Positions 1 to 6,645 of a DNA stretch of 12,736 nucleotides are shown here, one piece after another (position 1 is the first letter of the stretch; each line of letters begins with the position of its first letter). The notes under the pieces are model-generated. The model had not been told where the DNA came from, did not search any database, and saw only the letters and a program-made list of their open reading frames with translations. The DNA comes from Dehalococcoidia bacterium (GTDB lineage: Bacteria; Chloroflexota; Dehalococcoidia; GIF9; AB-539-J10). A program made the translations under genes and the position numbers. The stretch spans positions 1 through 12,736 of the forward strand of contig JAUWFX010000034.1 of assembly GCA_030606765.1 (NCBI GenBank), in the 5' to 3' direction.

Positions 1-857
1 TGGTCATTAAGGGGAAAAAGTTACGGGGTATAGATTTTACCTTGCCTGTTCCCAGTGCTCAAATTAAATCAGCCATTCTACTAGCCGGTCTTTTTGCCCG
101 CGGCAATACTGTCTTACGCCAGACAATCCCTTCCCGGGACCACACGGAAAGGATGCTTAAACGGATGGGAGCCAGTTTGGAAAGCCAGGGAAAGTCGATT
201 TCATTGCTGCCTTTGAGCAGCCCTTTAATTCCCGTCAACCCTCGCATCCCGGGCGACATCAGCTCAGCAGCCTACTTTTTGGTTGCCGGAGCTATTCACC
301 CTAACGCCAGGATAGTGATAAGGGATTGTGGAATTAACCCGACACGAACGGGAATCATCGATATTCTCCTGGCTATGGGAGCCAGGTTAAAAATAGATAA
401 TGAGCGACTGGAAACTGGTGAACCTTTAGCCGATATTGTGGTAGAATCTAGCGAGTTAAAGGGGATAGAGGTCGGTGGCGATATTATCCCTCGCCTCATT
501 GACGAGATTCCCGTGTTAGCCATAGCTGGTTGTGTTGCTAAAGGAAAAACTGTGATCAGGGATGCCGGGGAGCTGAGGGTGAAGGAATCAGACAGGATTG
601 CCACTGTGACAAGTGAGCTTTCCCGCCTGGGTGCTAAAATTGAGCCTCTGCCGGATGGCATGGTCATTTATGGCGGTAGGTCTTTGTCGGGCACAGAGGT
701 TGACAGCCATTTTGACCACCGATTGGCGATGAGCCTGGCAGTAGCCGGTTTGATAGCCAAAGGAGAAACGACCATCAAGCATGCTCAGGTGGCACAGGTA
801 TCATATCCTGCTTTCTGGCAGACTTTGCAACAAGCACTAAATACTGATAAATCCTGA
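1..857 (+). CDS. aroA: 3-phosphoshikimate 1-carboxyvinyltransferase (EPSP synthase), 5'-truncated by window edge
   Basis: EPSP synthase joins shikimate-3-phosphate and phosphoenolpyruvate in the cytoplasmic shikimate pathway. The reading frame is open from base 3, so the true start lies upstream; about 284 C-terminal residues of a protein usually near 425 are visible. Family landmarks seen in order are PVPSAQIKSA (from base 45), DHTERML (about 138), GDISSAA (about 252), the substrate-binding stretch LRVKESDRIAT (about 573-605) and DHRLAM (about 714-731), with a terminal SYPAFW. The first ATG-like codon in frame (TTG at 42) is inside the conserved PVPSAQ region and is not the start. The gene stops with TGA at 855-857. 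The frame is intact and nothing suggests decay. Confidence 0.96.
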   Translation, partial: VIKGKKLRGIDFTLPVPSAQIKSAILLAGLFARGNTVLRQTIPSRDHTERMLKRMGASLESQGKSISLLPLSSPLIPVNPRIPGDISSAAYFLVAGAIHPNARIVIRDCGINPTRTGIIDILLAMGARLKIDNERLETGEPLADIVVESSELKGIEVGGDIIPRLIDEIPVLAIAGCVAKGKTVIRDAGELRVKESDRIATVTSELSRLGAKIEPLPDGMVIYGGRSLSGTEVDSHFDHRLAMSLAVAGLIAKGETTIKHAQVAQVSYPAFWQTLQQALNTDKS

Positions 858-871
858 GCATGGAATCCTAA

Positions 872-991
872 ATGCCAAATAATGTTGAAGCACTAATGAC
901 AGAGACAGAGACAGAGACAGAAATAGGGTCTTCTGAGGTGGTGAATTACCAGGAATTTTGCGGTCGACTGGAATTAGAATTCAGGAATTAA
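872..991 (+). CDS. Possible 39-residue small ORF with TETETETE tract (doubtful)
   Basis: A short open frame lies in the 149-base gap between aroA and the remA-like gene. It runs from ATG at 872, with an internal ATG at 896, to TAA at 989-991, and would give an acidic 39-residue peptide. Its middle, TETETETE, is simply the translation of a 6-bp tandem repeat. No convincing Shine-Dalgarno site precedes either ATG, and I recognise no family. It ends 15 bases before the remA-like ATG, so it could be a leader peptide, but chance is the likelier explanation. In many genomes yicC occupies the position before the remA/gmk pair; this peptide does not resemble YicC. Confidence 0.15.
   Translation: MPNNVEALMTETETETEIGSSEVVNYQEFCGRLELEFRN
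898..921 (+). repeat. Tandem repeat, 4 x GACAGA
   Basis: Four perfect consecutive copies of the hexamer GACAGA stand between aroA and the remA-like gene. A 6-bp unit can change copy number by slippage without shifting a reading frame. No other copy was noticed in the window. Confidence 0.9.
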
Positions 992-994
992 GTT

Positions 995-1000
995 AGGAGG
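995..1000 (+). promoter_or_regulatory. Shine-Dalgarno site of the remA-like gene
   Basis: AGGAGG is placed six bases before ATG 1007. It is a near-ideal ribosome binding site and fixes the start of the DUF370/RemA-like protein. Confidence 0.85.
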
Positions 1001-1006
1001 GGCAGC

Positions 1007-1279
1007 ATGGCTACAGAATTAATTCATGTCGGTTTTGGTAGTGTTATCGCTGTAAATAGGGTAATCGCTTTCCTTTCCATAAATCAGCAACCAATCAAGC
1101 GACTCCTTAGGGAAGTAAGAGAAAAGGGACTTTTAATTGACGCCACTCATGGCAGAAAAGCCAAGACCGCTATTCTTTTTGATACTGGTCACATGATGTT
1201 GGCTGCCGCGACAGCGGAGACCATTGCTCACAGGTTAGCCACTGCATCCATGCCGTCTGAGGAAAAAGTTGAGCTGTGA
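1007..1279 (+). CDS. remA: DUF370 / RemA-like regulatory protein
   Basis: A 90-residue protein of the DUF370 family. In Bacillus, RemA is a DNA-binding activator of biofilm-matrix and osmoprotection genes; in most other phyla the role is untested. Family features visible are LIHVGFGSVIAVNRVIA near residues 5-21, the PIKRLLREVREKG helix region (about 30-42), the highly typical LIDATHGRKAKTAI (about 43-56), and the terminal AETIAHRL. Length matches the family norm of about 85-95. The start is set by a strong AGGAGG. Its last bases overlap the TTG start of gmk by 11 bases, so the two are probably translationally coupled. The remA-gmk pairing is common in Firmicutes and Chloroflexota, which supports the call; the regulatory function here is inferred. 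Confidence 0.9.
   Translation: MATELIHVGFGSVIAVNRVIAFLSINQQPIKRLLREVREKGLLIDATHGRKAKTAILFDTGHMMLAAATAETIAHRLATASMPSEEKVEL
1259..1262 (+). promoter_or_regulatory. Shine-Dalgarno site deciding the TTG start of gmk
   Basis: GAGG, inside the end of the remA-like gene, sits six bases before TTG 1269. No other ATG, GTG or TTG occurs in the gmk frame before the P-loop, so this site supports the rare TTG start. Confidence 0.6.
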
Positions 1280-1928
1280 AGTACCTGACCGAAGCCTTGA
1301 GTCGAAGCTTCGAACGAAGCGAAGAGGCGACAGGGGCTCTCGACCCCTGCTCGTCGTTCTTTCCGGACCTTCGGGAGTAGGCAAGGATGCTGTGCTTGCC
1401 AGAATGAGAAAGTTAGGGCGTCCCTTTCACTATGTCATTACCGCTACTGCACGTCCTAAGCGTGCCGGTGAGAAGAATGGAGTGGATTATCACTTCCTTT
1501 CTCGGAAAGAATTTCAACAAATGATAGATAAACACCAGTTCCTGGAGTGGGCCAATGTCTACGACAACTACTATGGTGTGCCAAAAGATGAAATAACTTC
1601 GGCTTTGTCCAAAGGGGTAGATGCAATAGTCAAAGTAGATGTTCAGGGTGCTGCTACTATCAAGGAAATCCTGCCCCAAGCAGTATTTATTTTCCTTATG
1701 CCTCCTTCAGGGGAAGAACTAGAAAAGAGGTTAAGGAAGCGACGCAGCGAGTCTTCGGCAGATTTGGCTCTAAGGTTGGAAAGGGCTAAAGGGGAAATAA
1801 AAAGCCTACCGATTTTCGATTATGTGATAACAAGCCGCCAAAATAAGCTTGATGAAGTTGTATCCCAGATAGACGCCATTGTCGCCACCGAAAAACGCCG
1901 TGTGAAACCCGGGATTGTGGAGGTTTAG
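1269..1928 (+). CDS. gmk: Guanylate kinase
   Basis: Phosphorylates GMP (and dGMP) to GDP with ATP in purine salvage and synthesis. The 219-residue product carries the P-loop GPSGVGKD at residues 33-40, the GMP-binding segment around TARPKRAGEKNGVDYHF (60-76), EWANVYDNYYGVP (93-105), VDVQGA (123-128), and a lid rich in Arg near LRKRRSESS (155-163). The core usually begins only a few residues before the P-loop; here about 25 extra residues precede it, rich in Arg, Lys and Ser, and encoded by palindromic repeat-like DNA (1293-1349). The only usable start is TTG 1269, backed by GAGG at 1259-1262 and overlapping the remA-like stop. The kinase core looks complete. The extension may be harmless read-through of an inserted repeat. 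Confidence 0.93.
   Translation: MSCEVPDRSLESKLRTKRRGDRGSRPLLVVLSGPSGVGKDAVLARMRKLGRPFHYVITATARPKRAGEKNGVDYHFLSRKEFQQMIDKHQFLEWANVYDNYYGVPKDEITSALSKGVDAIVKVDVQGAATIKEILPQAVFIFLMPPSGEELEKRLRKRRSESSADLALRLERAKGEIKSLPIFDYVITSRQNKLDEVVSQIDAIVATEKRRVKPGIVEV
1293..1349 (+). repeat. Palindromic repeat-like DNA inside the 5' end of gmk
   Basis: This segment has a perfect 12-bp palindrome TCGAAGCTTCGA at 1302-1313, then GAACGAAGCGAAGAGGCGAC, then the inverted pair CAGGGG (1331-1336) / CCCCTG (1344-1349) with a seven-base loop. The GAAGCGAAG-type wording recalls intergenic palindromic repeats of related bacteria, and a similar CGCTTCGCTCA string occurs at 11410-11420. It is in frame and encodes the atypical N-terminal extension of guanylate kinase. 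That it is an inserted repeat is an inference. Confidence 0.5.
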
Positions 1929-2002
1929 CTTTCTGGTTTTCCCAGGAAACTGCCTGCATTTTTTGACAATATGCCCACTTCATTTCTACAATAAGCCCCA
2001 GC

Positions 2003-2698
2003 ATGAGTTTGACAGGGCAACTTTACAAATTGCAACAGCTTGATCTAGAGCTTCAAAGGAAGCAACAAGAGCTAAGTGAAGTTGAACATCAATTAAGTGA
2101 CAATAAGGCCTTGGTTGTCGCCGAATCTAAACTTGCTTCACAGAAAGAACAACTGGAAGACGCGAGGAGAAAGCAAAAGAGTTCTGAATGGGAACTGGAA
2201 GACCTTCAAGAGAAAGTCAGGCGGATTGATGGCAAACTTTACAGTGGCACAACCAAGGATCCCAAGGAACTGGTTAACCTTGAGAAAGAAGTCAAGGGCC
2301 TTAAGAGCCAAATTAGGCCGAAAGAAGATGCCCTCTTAGGATTAATGAGCCAGGTGGAAGAAATAGAAGCCAGGGTAAAAACTACCGCCGAAGAAATTGA
2401 ACGACTGAAACGGGAATGGGAGCAGAGACAAGAAACTTTTGGGCAAAGGAAAAGCGAAATTGAAGCTCTACTTGCCAGGCTCAGAGGGGACCGTAATGGA
2501 CTAGCGCAGCAGATTGACTCTGAAGCCCTCAACACTTATGAGCGAATCAGGCTAACAAGAGGACAAGCTGTAGTCAAAGTGGAGAGGGGAAAATGTCAGG
2601 GATGCCACATCACCGTGCCTACGAGTCAATGGCAAAAGGCTAAAGCCGGCGATTTAATCCAATGCAATAGTTGCAGCAGGATACTCTACTTGGAGTAG
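2003..2698 (+). CDS. Coiled-coil protein with C-terminal C4 zinc ribbon (zf-RING_7 type)
   Basis: A 231-residue cytoplasmic protein with a long alpha-helical hairpin and a C-terminal zinc ribbon. Heptad-like Leu/Glu/Lys-rich coiled coil covers about residues 5-75 and 90-180, broken by the family hallmark KLYSGTTKDPKEL (78-90). The ribbon ligands are C198 and C201 (KCQGC) and C221 and C224 (CNSC). The family is related to the chlamydial CT398 protein, and nucleic-acid binding is often proposed; the biochemical role is not established. ATG 2003 has no good Shine-Dalgarno site, but the N-terminus LYKLQQLDLELQ fits the family start well, so I keep it. It lies 74 bases after gmk and may be in the same transcript. 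Confidence 0.88.
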   Translation: MSLTGQLYKLQQLDLELQRKQQELSEVEHQLSDNKALVVAESKLASQKEQLEDARRKQKSSEWELEDLQEKVRRIDGKLYSGTTKDPKELVNLEKEVKGLKSQIRPKEDALLGLMSQVEEIEARVKTTAEEIERLKREWEQRQETFGQRKSEIEALLARLRGDRNGLAQQIDSEALNTYERIRLTRGQAVVKVERGKCQGCHITVPTSQWQKAKAGDLIQCNSCSRILYLE

Positions 2699-2962
2699 CC
2701 TATACAGAATCGTGTTCGTGTCAAAACATTCTCAGGCACCCCGACCAGCTGCTGCTTAAATCTACTGTAGGCGAAGAGAGCCTTGCACTAGAGGGCAGGC
2801 AATGCTGCAAGGCCTTCACCATTGACAACCCCAGTGCAAGGGGCATAATCTATAGACAGGCCGAGGTACGCTAAAAAATTGGCTGTCAAAAGTCGGAGAT
2901 GGGGATTTTGGTAGGAAGGTGGACGGGGATTCGACGAGTAAAAATAAAGGAGGATTCAATTC
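2699..2962. other. Gene-poor spacer with competing inverted repeats
   Basis: This 264-base gap lies before the acyl-CoA gene block and holds no convincing gene. One arm, CCTTGCACT at 2781-2789, can pair perfectly with AGTGCAAGG at 2833-2841 (9 bp); shifted by one base, GCCTTGCA at 2780-2787 can pair with TGCAAGGC at 2806-2813 (8 bp). The two pairings exclude each other, as in a switching leader RNA. I saw no RNase P or tmRNA signatures and no known riboswitch core. An open frame through 2671-2874 lacks homology that I recognise. The end of the gap carries the ribosome binding site of the next gene. Confidence 0.5.
2949..2954 (+). promoter_or_regulatory. Shine-Dalgarno site of the HMGS-like/DUF35 gene
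   Basis: A GGAGG core in AAAGGAGG lies about eight bases before ATG 2963. This strong site confirms the start of the fusion protein. Confidence 0.75.
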
Positions 2963-4390
2963 ATGGCTGGCATTATTTCATACGGTTCCTATATACCGTT
3001 ATGGCGGCTCGCTCGAGATGCTATCGCCGAGGCTTGGGGAAGTGCCTCAACTAGGGGTGAAAGGAGCGTAGCCAACAACGACGAGGACACTATCACCATG
3101 GCAAGTGAGGCTGCGATTGACTGTTTAGCTGGCTTAAAACGAGAAAAGGTAGATGGCTTATATTTTGCATCCACTACCTCGCCTTATAAGGAGAAGGAAT
3201 GCTCTACCTTGGTGGCCATGGCTGCCGACTTAAGACCTGAAATTATCACGGCTGACTTTGGCAACAGCTTGAGAGCAGCGACGGCAGCATTCAGAGCAGC
3301 GTTGGACGCCGTGGTCAGTGGCTCTGCCAGCCAAGTCTTGGTGGCCGCCTCTGATTGCCGCATAGGTTATCCCCGGTCAAACTATGAACAGGCCTTCGGT
3401 GATGCTGCAGCAGCTTTGCTGATTGGCAATACTGCCAAACCTGCCATCACGGTGGAAGGCAGTCATTCCCTATCCAACGAACTATATGATGTGTGGAGAC
3501 TAGACAAAGATATCTATGTCCAATCTTGGGAAGACCGCTTCATCATCGAGCACGGCTATACAGAAAATATGGAGAGAGTAATTTCAGGATTACTGCGAAA
3601 GAAAGCTCTCTCCGTCCAAGATATCACCAAAGCTGTGCTTTATGCTCCCACGTCGAGAGCGCAGCAAGGGCTAGCGCGCCGCTTGGGGTTTGATGTTAAG
3701 ATGCAGCTTCAAGATTTGCTTATCAGCAATGTGGGCATTACTGGTTGTGCGCACGCTTTGCTTATGCTTGTGGCTGCTCTGGAGGAAGCTAAGGCTGGTG
3801 ACAAGATCCTGGTGGCTAGCTATGGTAGTGGTTGCGACGCCTTCCTGCTCAACGTGACGGAAGAAATTGAAAGGGTCAAGGGTAACAGAAGAGGTGTGAA
3901 GGGATATTTGGATTCCAGGAGACCTCTTCCTAGCTATGCAAAGTATCTTAGCTATAGAGGACTGTTAGAGCCTCAACCTGGTGAACCGTTCAGGCTCTTT
4001 CCGGCAGCGACCACTAGCTGGAGGGAGCGCAACTGGGCCATTCGCATGCACAGTAGCAAGTGCAAGAATTGCGGTACCGTCACTTTCCCCATAGAAAGGG
4101 TTTGCTATAACTGCCGAAGCAAGGATAATTTTGAGGAAGTCAGGCTCTCGGATAAAAAAGCCAAGGTGTTTACTTTTACCCTGGATAACCTGGCTGGCAG
4201 AAGTGACGACCCTACAATACCCCAGATAGGGGTAGAGTTTGACTACCAAAATACCAGAGCGTATCTTCCCATGACGGATTGTGACCCCGGCGAGGTAAAG
4301 GTGGGTATGCCGGTAGAGATGACTTTCAGGAGACTATATGAAGGTGCGGGCATGTACAACTATTTTTGGAAATGCCGACCTATAAGGTGA
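2963..4390 (+). CDS. HMG-CoA synthase-like protein fused to a DUF35 zinc-ribbon/OB-fold domain
   Basis: A 475-residue two-domain protein. Residues 1-320 have the thiolase fold of the HMG-CoA synthase family (MAGIISYGSYIPLWRL start, FGDAAAALLIG, ILVASYGSGCDAF). Residues about 355-475 form a DUF35 module with zinc ligands C367, C370, C381, C384, followed by an OB fold. By eye alignment the catalytic positions of HMG-CoA synthase are all changed: T72 for the general-base Glu (STTSPY), L103 for the nucleophilic Cys (NSLRAAT), Y227 for the His (LYAP instead of FHxP), and I259 for the Asn (NVGITG). It is therefore unlikely to make HMG-CoA. It heads a three-gene run with a crotonase and a thiolase. 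DUF35 proteins bridge archaeal thiolase and HMG-CoA synthase and partner BbsB thiolase, so an accessory role for the thiolase at 5299-6492 is plausible. Automatic annotation would call it HMG-CoA synthase. Confidence 0.85.
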   Translation: MAGIISYGSYIPLWRLARDAIAEAWGSASTRGERSVANNDEDTITMASEAAIDCLAGLKREKVDGLYFASTTSPYKEKECSTLVAMAADLRPEIITADFGNSLRAATAAFRAALDAVVSGSASQVLVAASDCRIGYPRSNYEQAFGDAAAALLIGNTAKPAITVEGSHSLSNELYDVWRLDKDIYVQSWEDRFIIEHGYTENMERVISGLLRKKALSVQDITKAVLYAPTSRAQQGLARRLGFDVKMQLQDLLISNVGITGCAHALLMLVAALEEAKAGDKILVASYGSGCDAFLLNVTEEIERVKGNRRGVKGYLDSRRPLPSYAKYLSYRGLLEPQPGEPFRLFPAATTSWRERNWAIRMHSSKCKNCGTVTFPIERVCYNCRSKDNFEEVRLSDKKAKVFTFTLDNLAGRSDDPTIPQIGVEFDYQNTRAYLPMTDCDPGEVKVGMPVEMTFRRLYEGAGMYNYFWKCRPIR

Positions 4391-4414
4391 AATATCAGGA
4401 TGAAAGGATGAGCA

Positions 4415-5272
4415 ATGGCAGAGCGAAAATGGAAAAGGGTACCAGGGTTTGATTTTAAAGATATCATCTATGAAAAGAGGCCCGGAGTAGCCAGGGTAAT
4501 CATAAACAGACCCGAGGCATACAACGCTTTTACTACCTCCACTCAGGATGAACTGATAAAAGCTTTCGAGGATGCGGCAAATGATGCTACCGTAGGCGTG
4601 GTGGTGTTTACTGGCGCTGGTGATAAGGCATTTTGTACCGGTGGCGATGCCAAGGAAGCAAAAGCCGGCTATCGGAAGGGAATGTTAGAGAAGGATTTAA
4701 TGGTCAAAACCCTGATACGGGAGATGCCCAAGCCGGTTATCGCAGCAGTGAATGGTTATGCCATAGGAGGGGGGCAAGTCTATCAGCAGATTTGTGACCT
4801 CTCCATAGCTTCAGAAAATGCCGTCTTTGGGCAGGTCGGCCCATTGGTGGGAAGTTTTGACCCGGGTGTAGGCGTTATTGATTTAATGACGGTGGTGGGA
4901 GAAAAGAAAGCAAGGGAAATTTGGTATCTCTGCCGCCGATATACTGCTGAAGAAGCCTTGGAGATGAGACTGGTGAACAAGGTAGTGCCAGCAGATAAGT
5001 TGGAAGAAGAAGTGGACAAATGGTGTAATGAAATATTGGGGAAAAGTCCTGGAGCTATAGCTGGCATCAAAGCATGCTTCAACGCTGCAACTACCTATAT
5101 GCGGGGCATAGAGGCAGTTGCAGCACAGTATCTCTGGAAATATTACGCTTCGGAGGAAGCTGAACACTGGAAGAACGCATTCTGGCAGAAAAAGAAGCCG
5201 GACTGGCAAAGGTTTAGGAGAAGGGAAATATTTCCAGAAGTTTACGAAGGTGAGGAAAAGAGAGAGTCGTGA
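4415..5272 (+). CDS. Enoyl-CoA hydratase/isomerase family protein of the MenB/BadI branch
   Basis: A 285-residue cytoplasmic crotonase. Oxyanion-hole segments are FCTGGD (73-78) and GYAIGGGQ (114-121). The signature FGQVGPLVGSFDPG (138-151) with S147 and D149, plus VGEKKAREIWYLCRRY (161-176) and a C-terminal AFWQKKKPDW, matches the subgroup of 1,4-dihydroxy-2-naphthoyl-CoA synthase (MenB) and 2-ketocyclohexanecarboxyl-CoA hydrolase (BadI). These enzymes make or break a carbon-carbon bond in a ring instead of hydrating a double bond. No other menaquinone gene is near, while thiolase, dehydrogenases and a DUF35 partner are, so a ring-opening or C-C hydrolase role in acid degradation is favoured. 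A plain enoyl-CoA hydratase is the alternative. The gene begins 24 bases after the fusion gene and is surely co-transcribed. Confidence 0.85.
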   Translation: MAERKWKRVPGFDFKDIIYEKRPGVARVIINRPEAYNAFTTSTQDELIKAFEDAANDATVGVVVFTGAGDKAFCTGGDAKEAKAGYRKGMLEKDLMVKTLIREMPKPVIAAVNGYAIGGGQVYQQICDLSIASENAVFGQVGPLVGSFDPGVGVIDLMTVVGEKKAREIWYLCRRYTAEEALEMRLVNKVVPADKLEEEVDKWCNEILGKSPGAIAGIKACFNAATTYMRGIEAVAAQYLWKYYASEEAEHWKNAFWQKKKPDWQRFRRREIFPEVYEGEEKRES

Positions 5273-5298
5273 GCTAATAACCAAGGGAAGGTAGATAA

Positions 5299-6492
5299 AT
5301 GGAGAGTATAAAGGATAAAGTTGCCATTATTGGTATGGGCTGCACTAAGTTTGGCGAAAGATGGGACGCTGGACTGGATGACCTGGCCATAGAGGCTGCA
5401 TATGAGGCTTACGAAGATGCCGGGATTGATCCCAAGGATATTCAGGCTTGTTGGTATGGGAGTGTCACCCAACCGGTGGTCGGCATTGGCTGTACTCATC
5501 TGGCGGGACCATTGAAGCTACACGGAATACCCATGAGTCGAGTGGAGAATTGGTGTACCACTGGGCATGAGGCTCTGAGGAATGCGTGCTTTGGTGTCGC
5601 TTGTGGTATGTATGATTTAGTTTTGGTACTGGGTGTGGAGAAGCTCAAGGATACTGGCTTCCCTGGACTGGGGAGCGGACGGGGCATGAGCACAGTACTG
5701 GAGGCACGCCGTACTGCGCCTGGCTCGTTTGGCATGATCGCCACTCGATATTTCTACAATTACGGACTGAGCCCTGAAGAGGGTAAACGCATCATTGGCA
5801 AGATTGCGGTTAAAAACCATTACAACGGTAGCCTTTGCCCCAAGGCTCATTTCCATAACCAAGTAACCTTAGAACAGGTGATGAATGCTCCTATTATCGC
5901 CTGGCCTCTGGGTCTTTTTGATTGCTGTGGCAACAGTGACGGCGGTGCTGCAGCCCTCTTGGTTCCCGCCAGCCAGGCTAGAAAATACAGAGACGATCCT
6001 ATCTATATAAAGGGCGTAGGTGCAGCTCATGATGCTCTACTTCCCCAGAACCGCCCGGCTTTCGATTGGCTCCATTTTGAGGAAGTCATAAATTCGTCCC
6101 GCCAAGCTTACGAACAAGCTGGGGTAAAGAATCCCCGAGAGCAAATCGACATTGCTGAAATTCACGATTGCTTTACTAGCACTGAGTTGCTTCTTTACGA
6201 ACTCCTTGGCTTTAGCCAAGAAGGCAAAGCCAAGGAAGACATCGATTCTGGCTTCTTTGAGCTTGGCGGCGGCTTGCCCGTAAATAGCGATGGTGGGCTG
6301 AAATGCTTTGGGCACCCGGTAGGTGCTAGCGGCCTCAGGATGACCTACGAAGTTTACAAACAACTCCAGGGCAAGGCTCAATCGCCTGAGCGTCAACTAA
6401 AGGATGCCAAGCTTGGTATATCACAGACCTTCGGTGGCCCCCCTCAAGTAGCCGCAGTGGCTGTTCTGGGCAAAGAGCCAGGCTATCCTTAA
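5299..6492 (+). CDS. Thiolase of the SCP-x / lipid-transfer type
   Basis: A 397-residue thiolase that would cleave a 3-ketoacyl-CoA with free CoA (or run the reverse condensation). The N-terminus KVAIIGMGCTKFGERWD is typical of SCP-x and archaeal-type thiolases. The active-site nucleophile is C86 in NWCTTGHEA; H289 in EIHDCFTSTEL and H339 in GGLKCFGHPVGASG complete the catalytic set, and all are intact. Thiolases of this class lack a region found in FadA-type enzymes and often need a separate DUF35 zinc-ribbon partner, as in BbsAB and the archaeal thiolase complex. Such a domain is supplied two genes upstream, at the C-terminus of the HMGS-like protein. It starts 26 bases after the crotonase with GGGAAGG upstream and is the last gene of this run. 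Confidence 0.9.
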   Translation: MESIKDKVAIIGMGCTKFGERWDAGLDDLAIEAAYEAYEDAGIDPKDIQACWYGSVTQPVVGIGCTHLAGPLKLHGIPMSRVENWCTTGHEALRNACFGVACGMYDLVLVLGVEKLKDTGFPGLGSGRGMSTVLEARRTAPGSFGMIATRYFYNYGLSPEEGKRIIGKIAVKNHYNGSLCPKAHFHNQVTLEQVMNAPIIAWPLGLFDCCGNSDGGAAALLVPASQARKYRDDPIYIKGVGAAHDALLPQNRPAFDWLHFEEVINSSRQAYEQAGVKNPREQIDIAEIHDCFTSTELLLYELLGFSQEGKAKEDIDSGFFELGGGLPVNSDGGLKCFGHPVGASGLRMTYEVYKQLQGKAQSPERQLKDAKLGISQTFGGPPQVAAVAVLGKEPGYP

Positions 6493-6558
6493 CAAAATCT
6501 AGCTGTCTCATAATTTTTTCATAAGAAAAAAGCGAGGATATACGAGTCCCTTCACTAC

Positions 6559-6643
6559 TGTCAGTGCGAGCACCTGAAAGATGCGTGGCAATCTCAAATA
6601 ATTCCTTTGAGATTGCTTCGTCGCTACGCTTCTCGCAAAGACA
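6559..6643. repeat. Palindromic intergenic repeat with nested inverted arms
   Basis: The outer arms TGTCAGTGCGAG (6559-6570) and CTCGCAAAGACA (6632-6643) match as inverted repeats at 10 of 12 positions. The inner arms GCAATCTCAAA (6588-6598) and TTTGAGATTGC (6606-6616) are a perfect 11-bp pair around a seven-base loop. The wording (CATTGCGAG-like ends, GCAATCTC, GATTGCTTCGTCGC) matches a repeat type I remember as abundant in intergenic DNA of Dehalococcoidia and some Deltaproteobacteria. It lies between the thiolase and the first FmdB gene, and could fold in RNA to separate the two transcripts. It carries no coding capacity of its own. Confidence 0.8.
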
Positions 6644-6645
6644 AA

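Noticed and set aside
2671..2874. 67-codon open frame across the end of the zinc-ribbon gene and the spacer
   Set aside because: It overlaps the conserved CNSC end of the zinc-ribbon gene, has no Shine-Dalgarno site, and its peptide is low in recognisable pattern.
2699..2962. RNase P RNA or tmRNA in the spacer (GGGGATTCGACGAG near 2926 looks faintly like a tmRNA 5' end)
   Set aside because: The conserved P4 strands of RNase P are absent, and no matching tRNA-like 3' end, tag reading frame or acceptor pairing for tmRNA was found.
4415..5272. Naming the crotonase menB (menaquinone synthesis)
   Set aside because: The signature fits the MenB/BadI branch, but all neighbours are acyl-CoA catabolic genes and no men gene is present, so a specific symbol would be unsafe.
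4883..5284. 133-codon minus-strand open frame opposite the crotonase
   Set aside because: It is a mirror frame of a conserved gene, with a hydrophobic, Ser/Phe-rich composition typical of antisense translation.
6514..6531. Intrinsic terminator after the thiolase: TTTTTTC-ATAA-GAAAAAA
   Set aside because: The stem is almost all A-T with no GC-rich part and no following T tract; it would be too weak.
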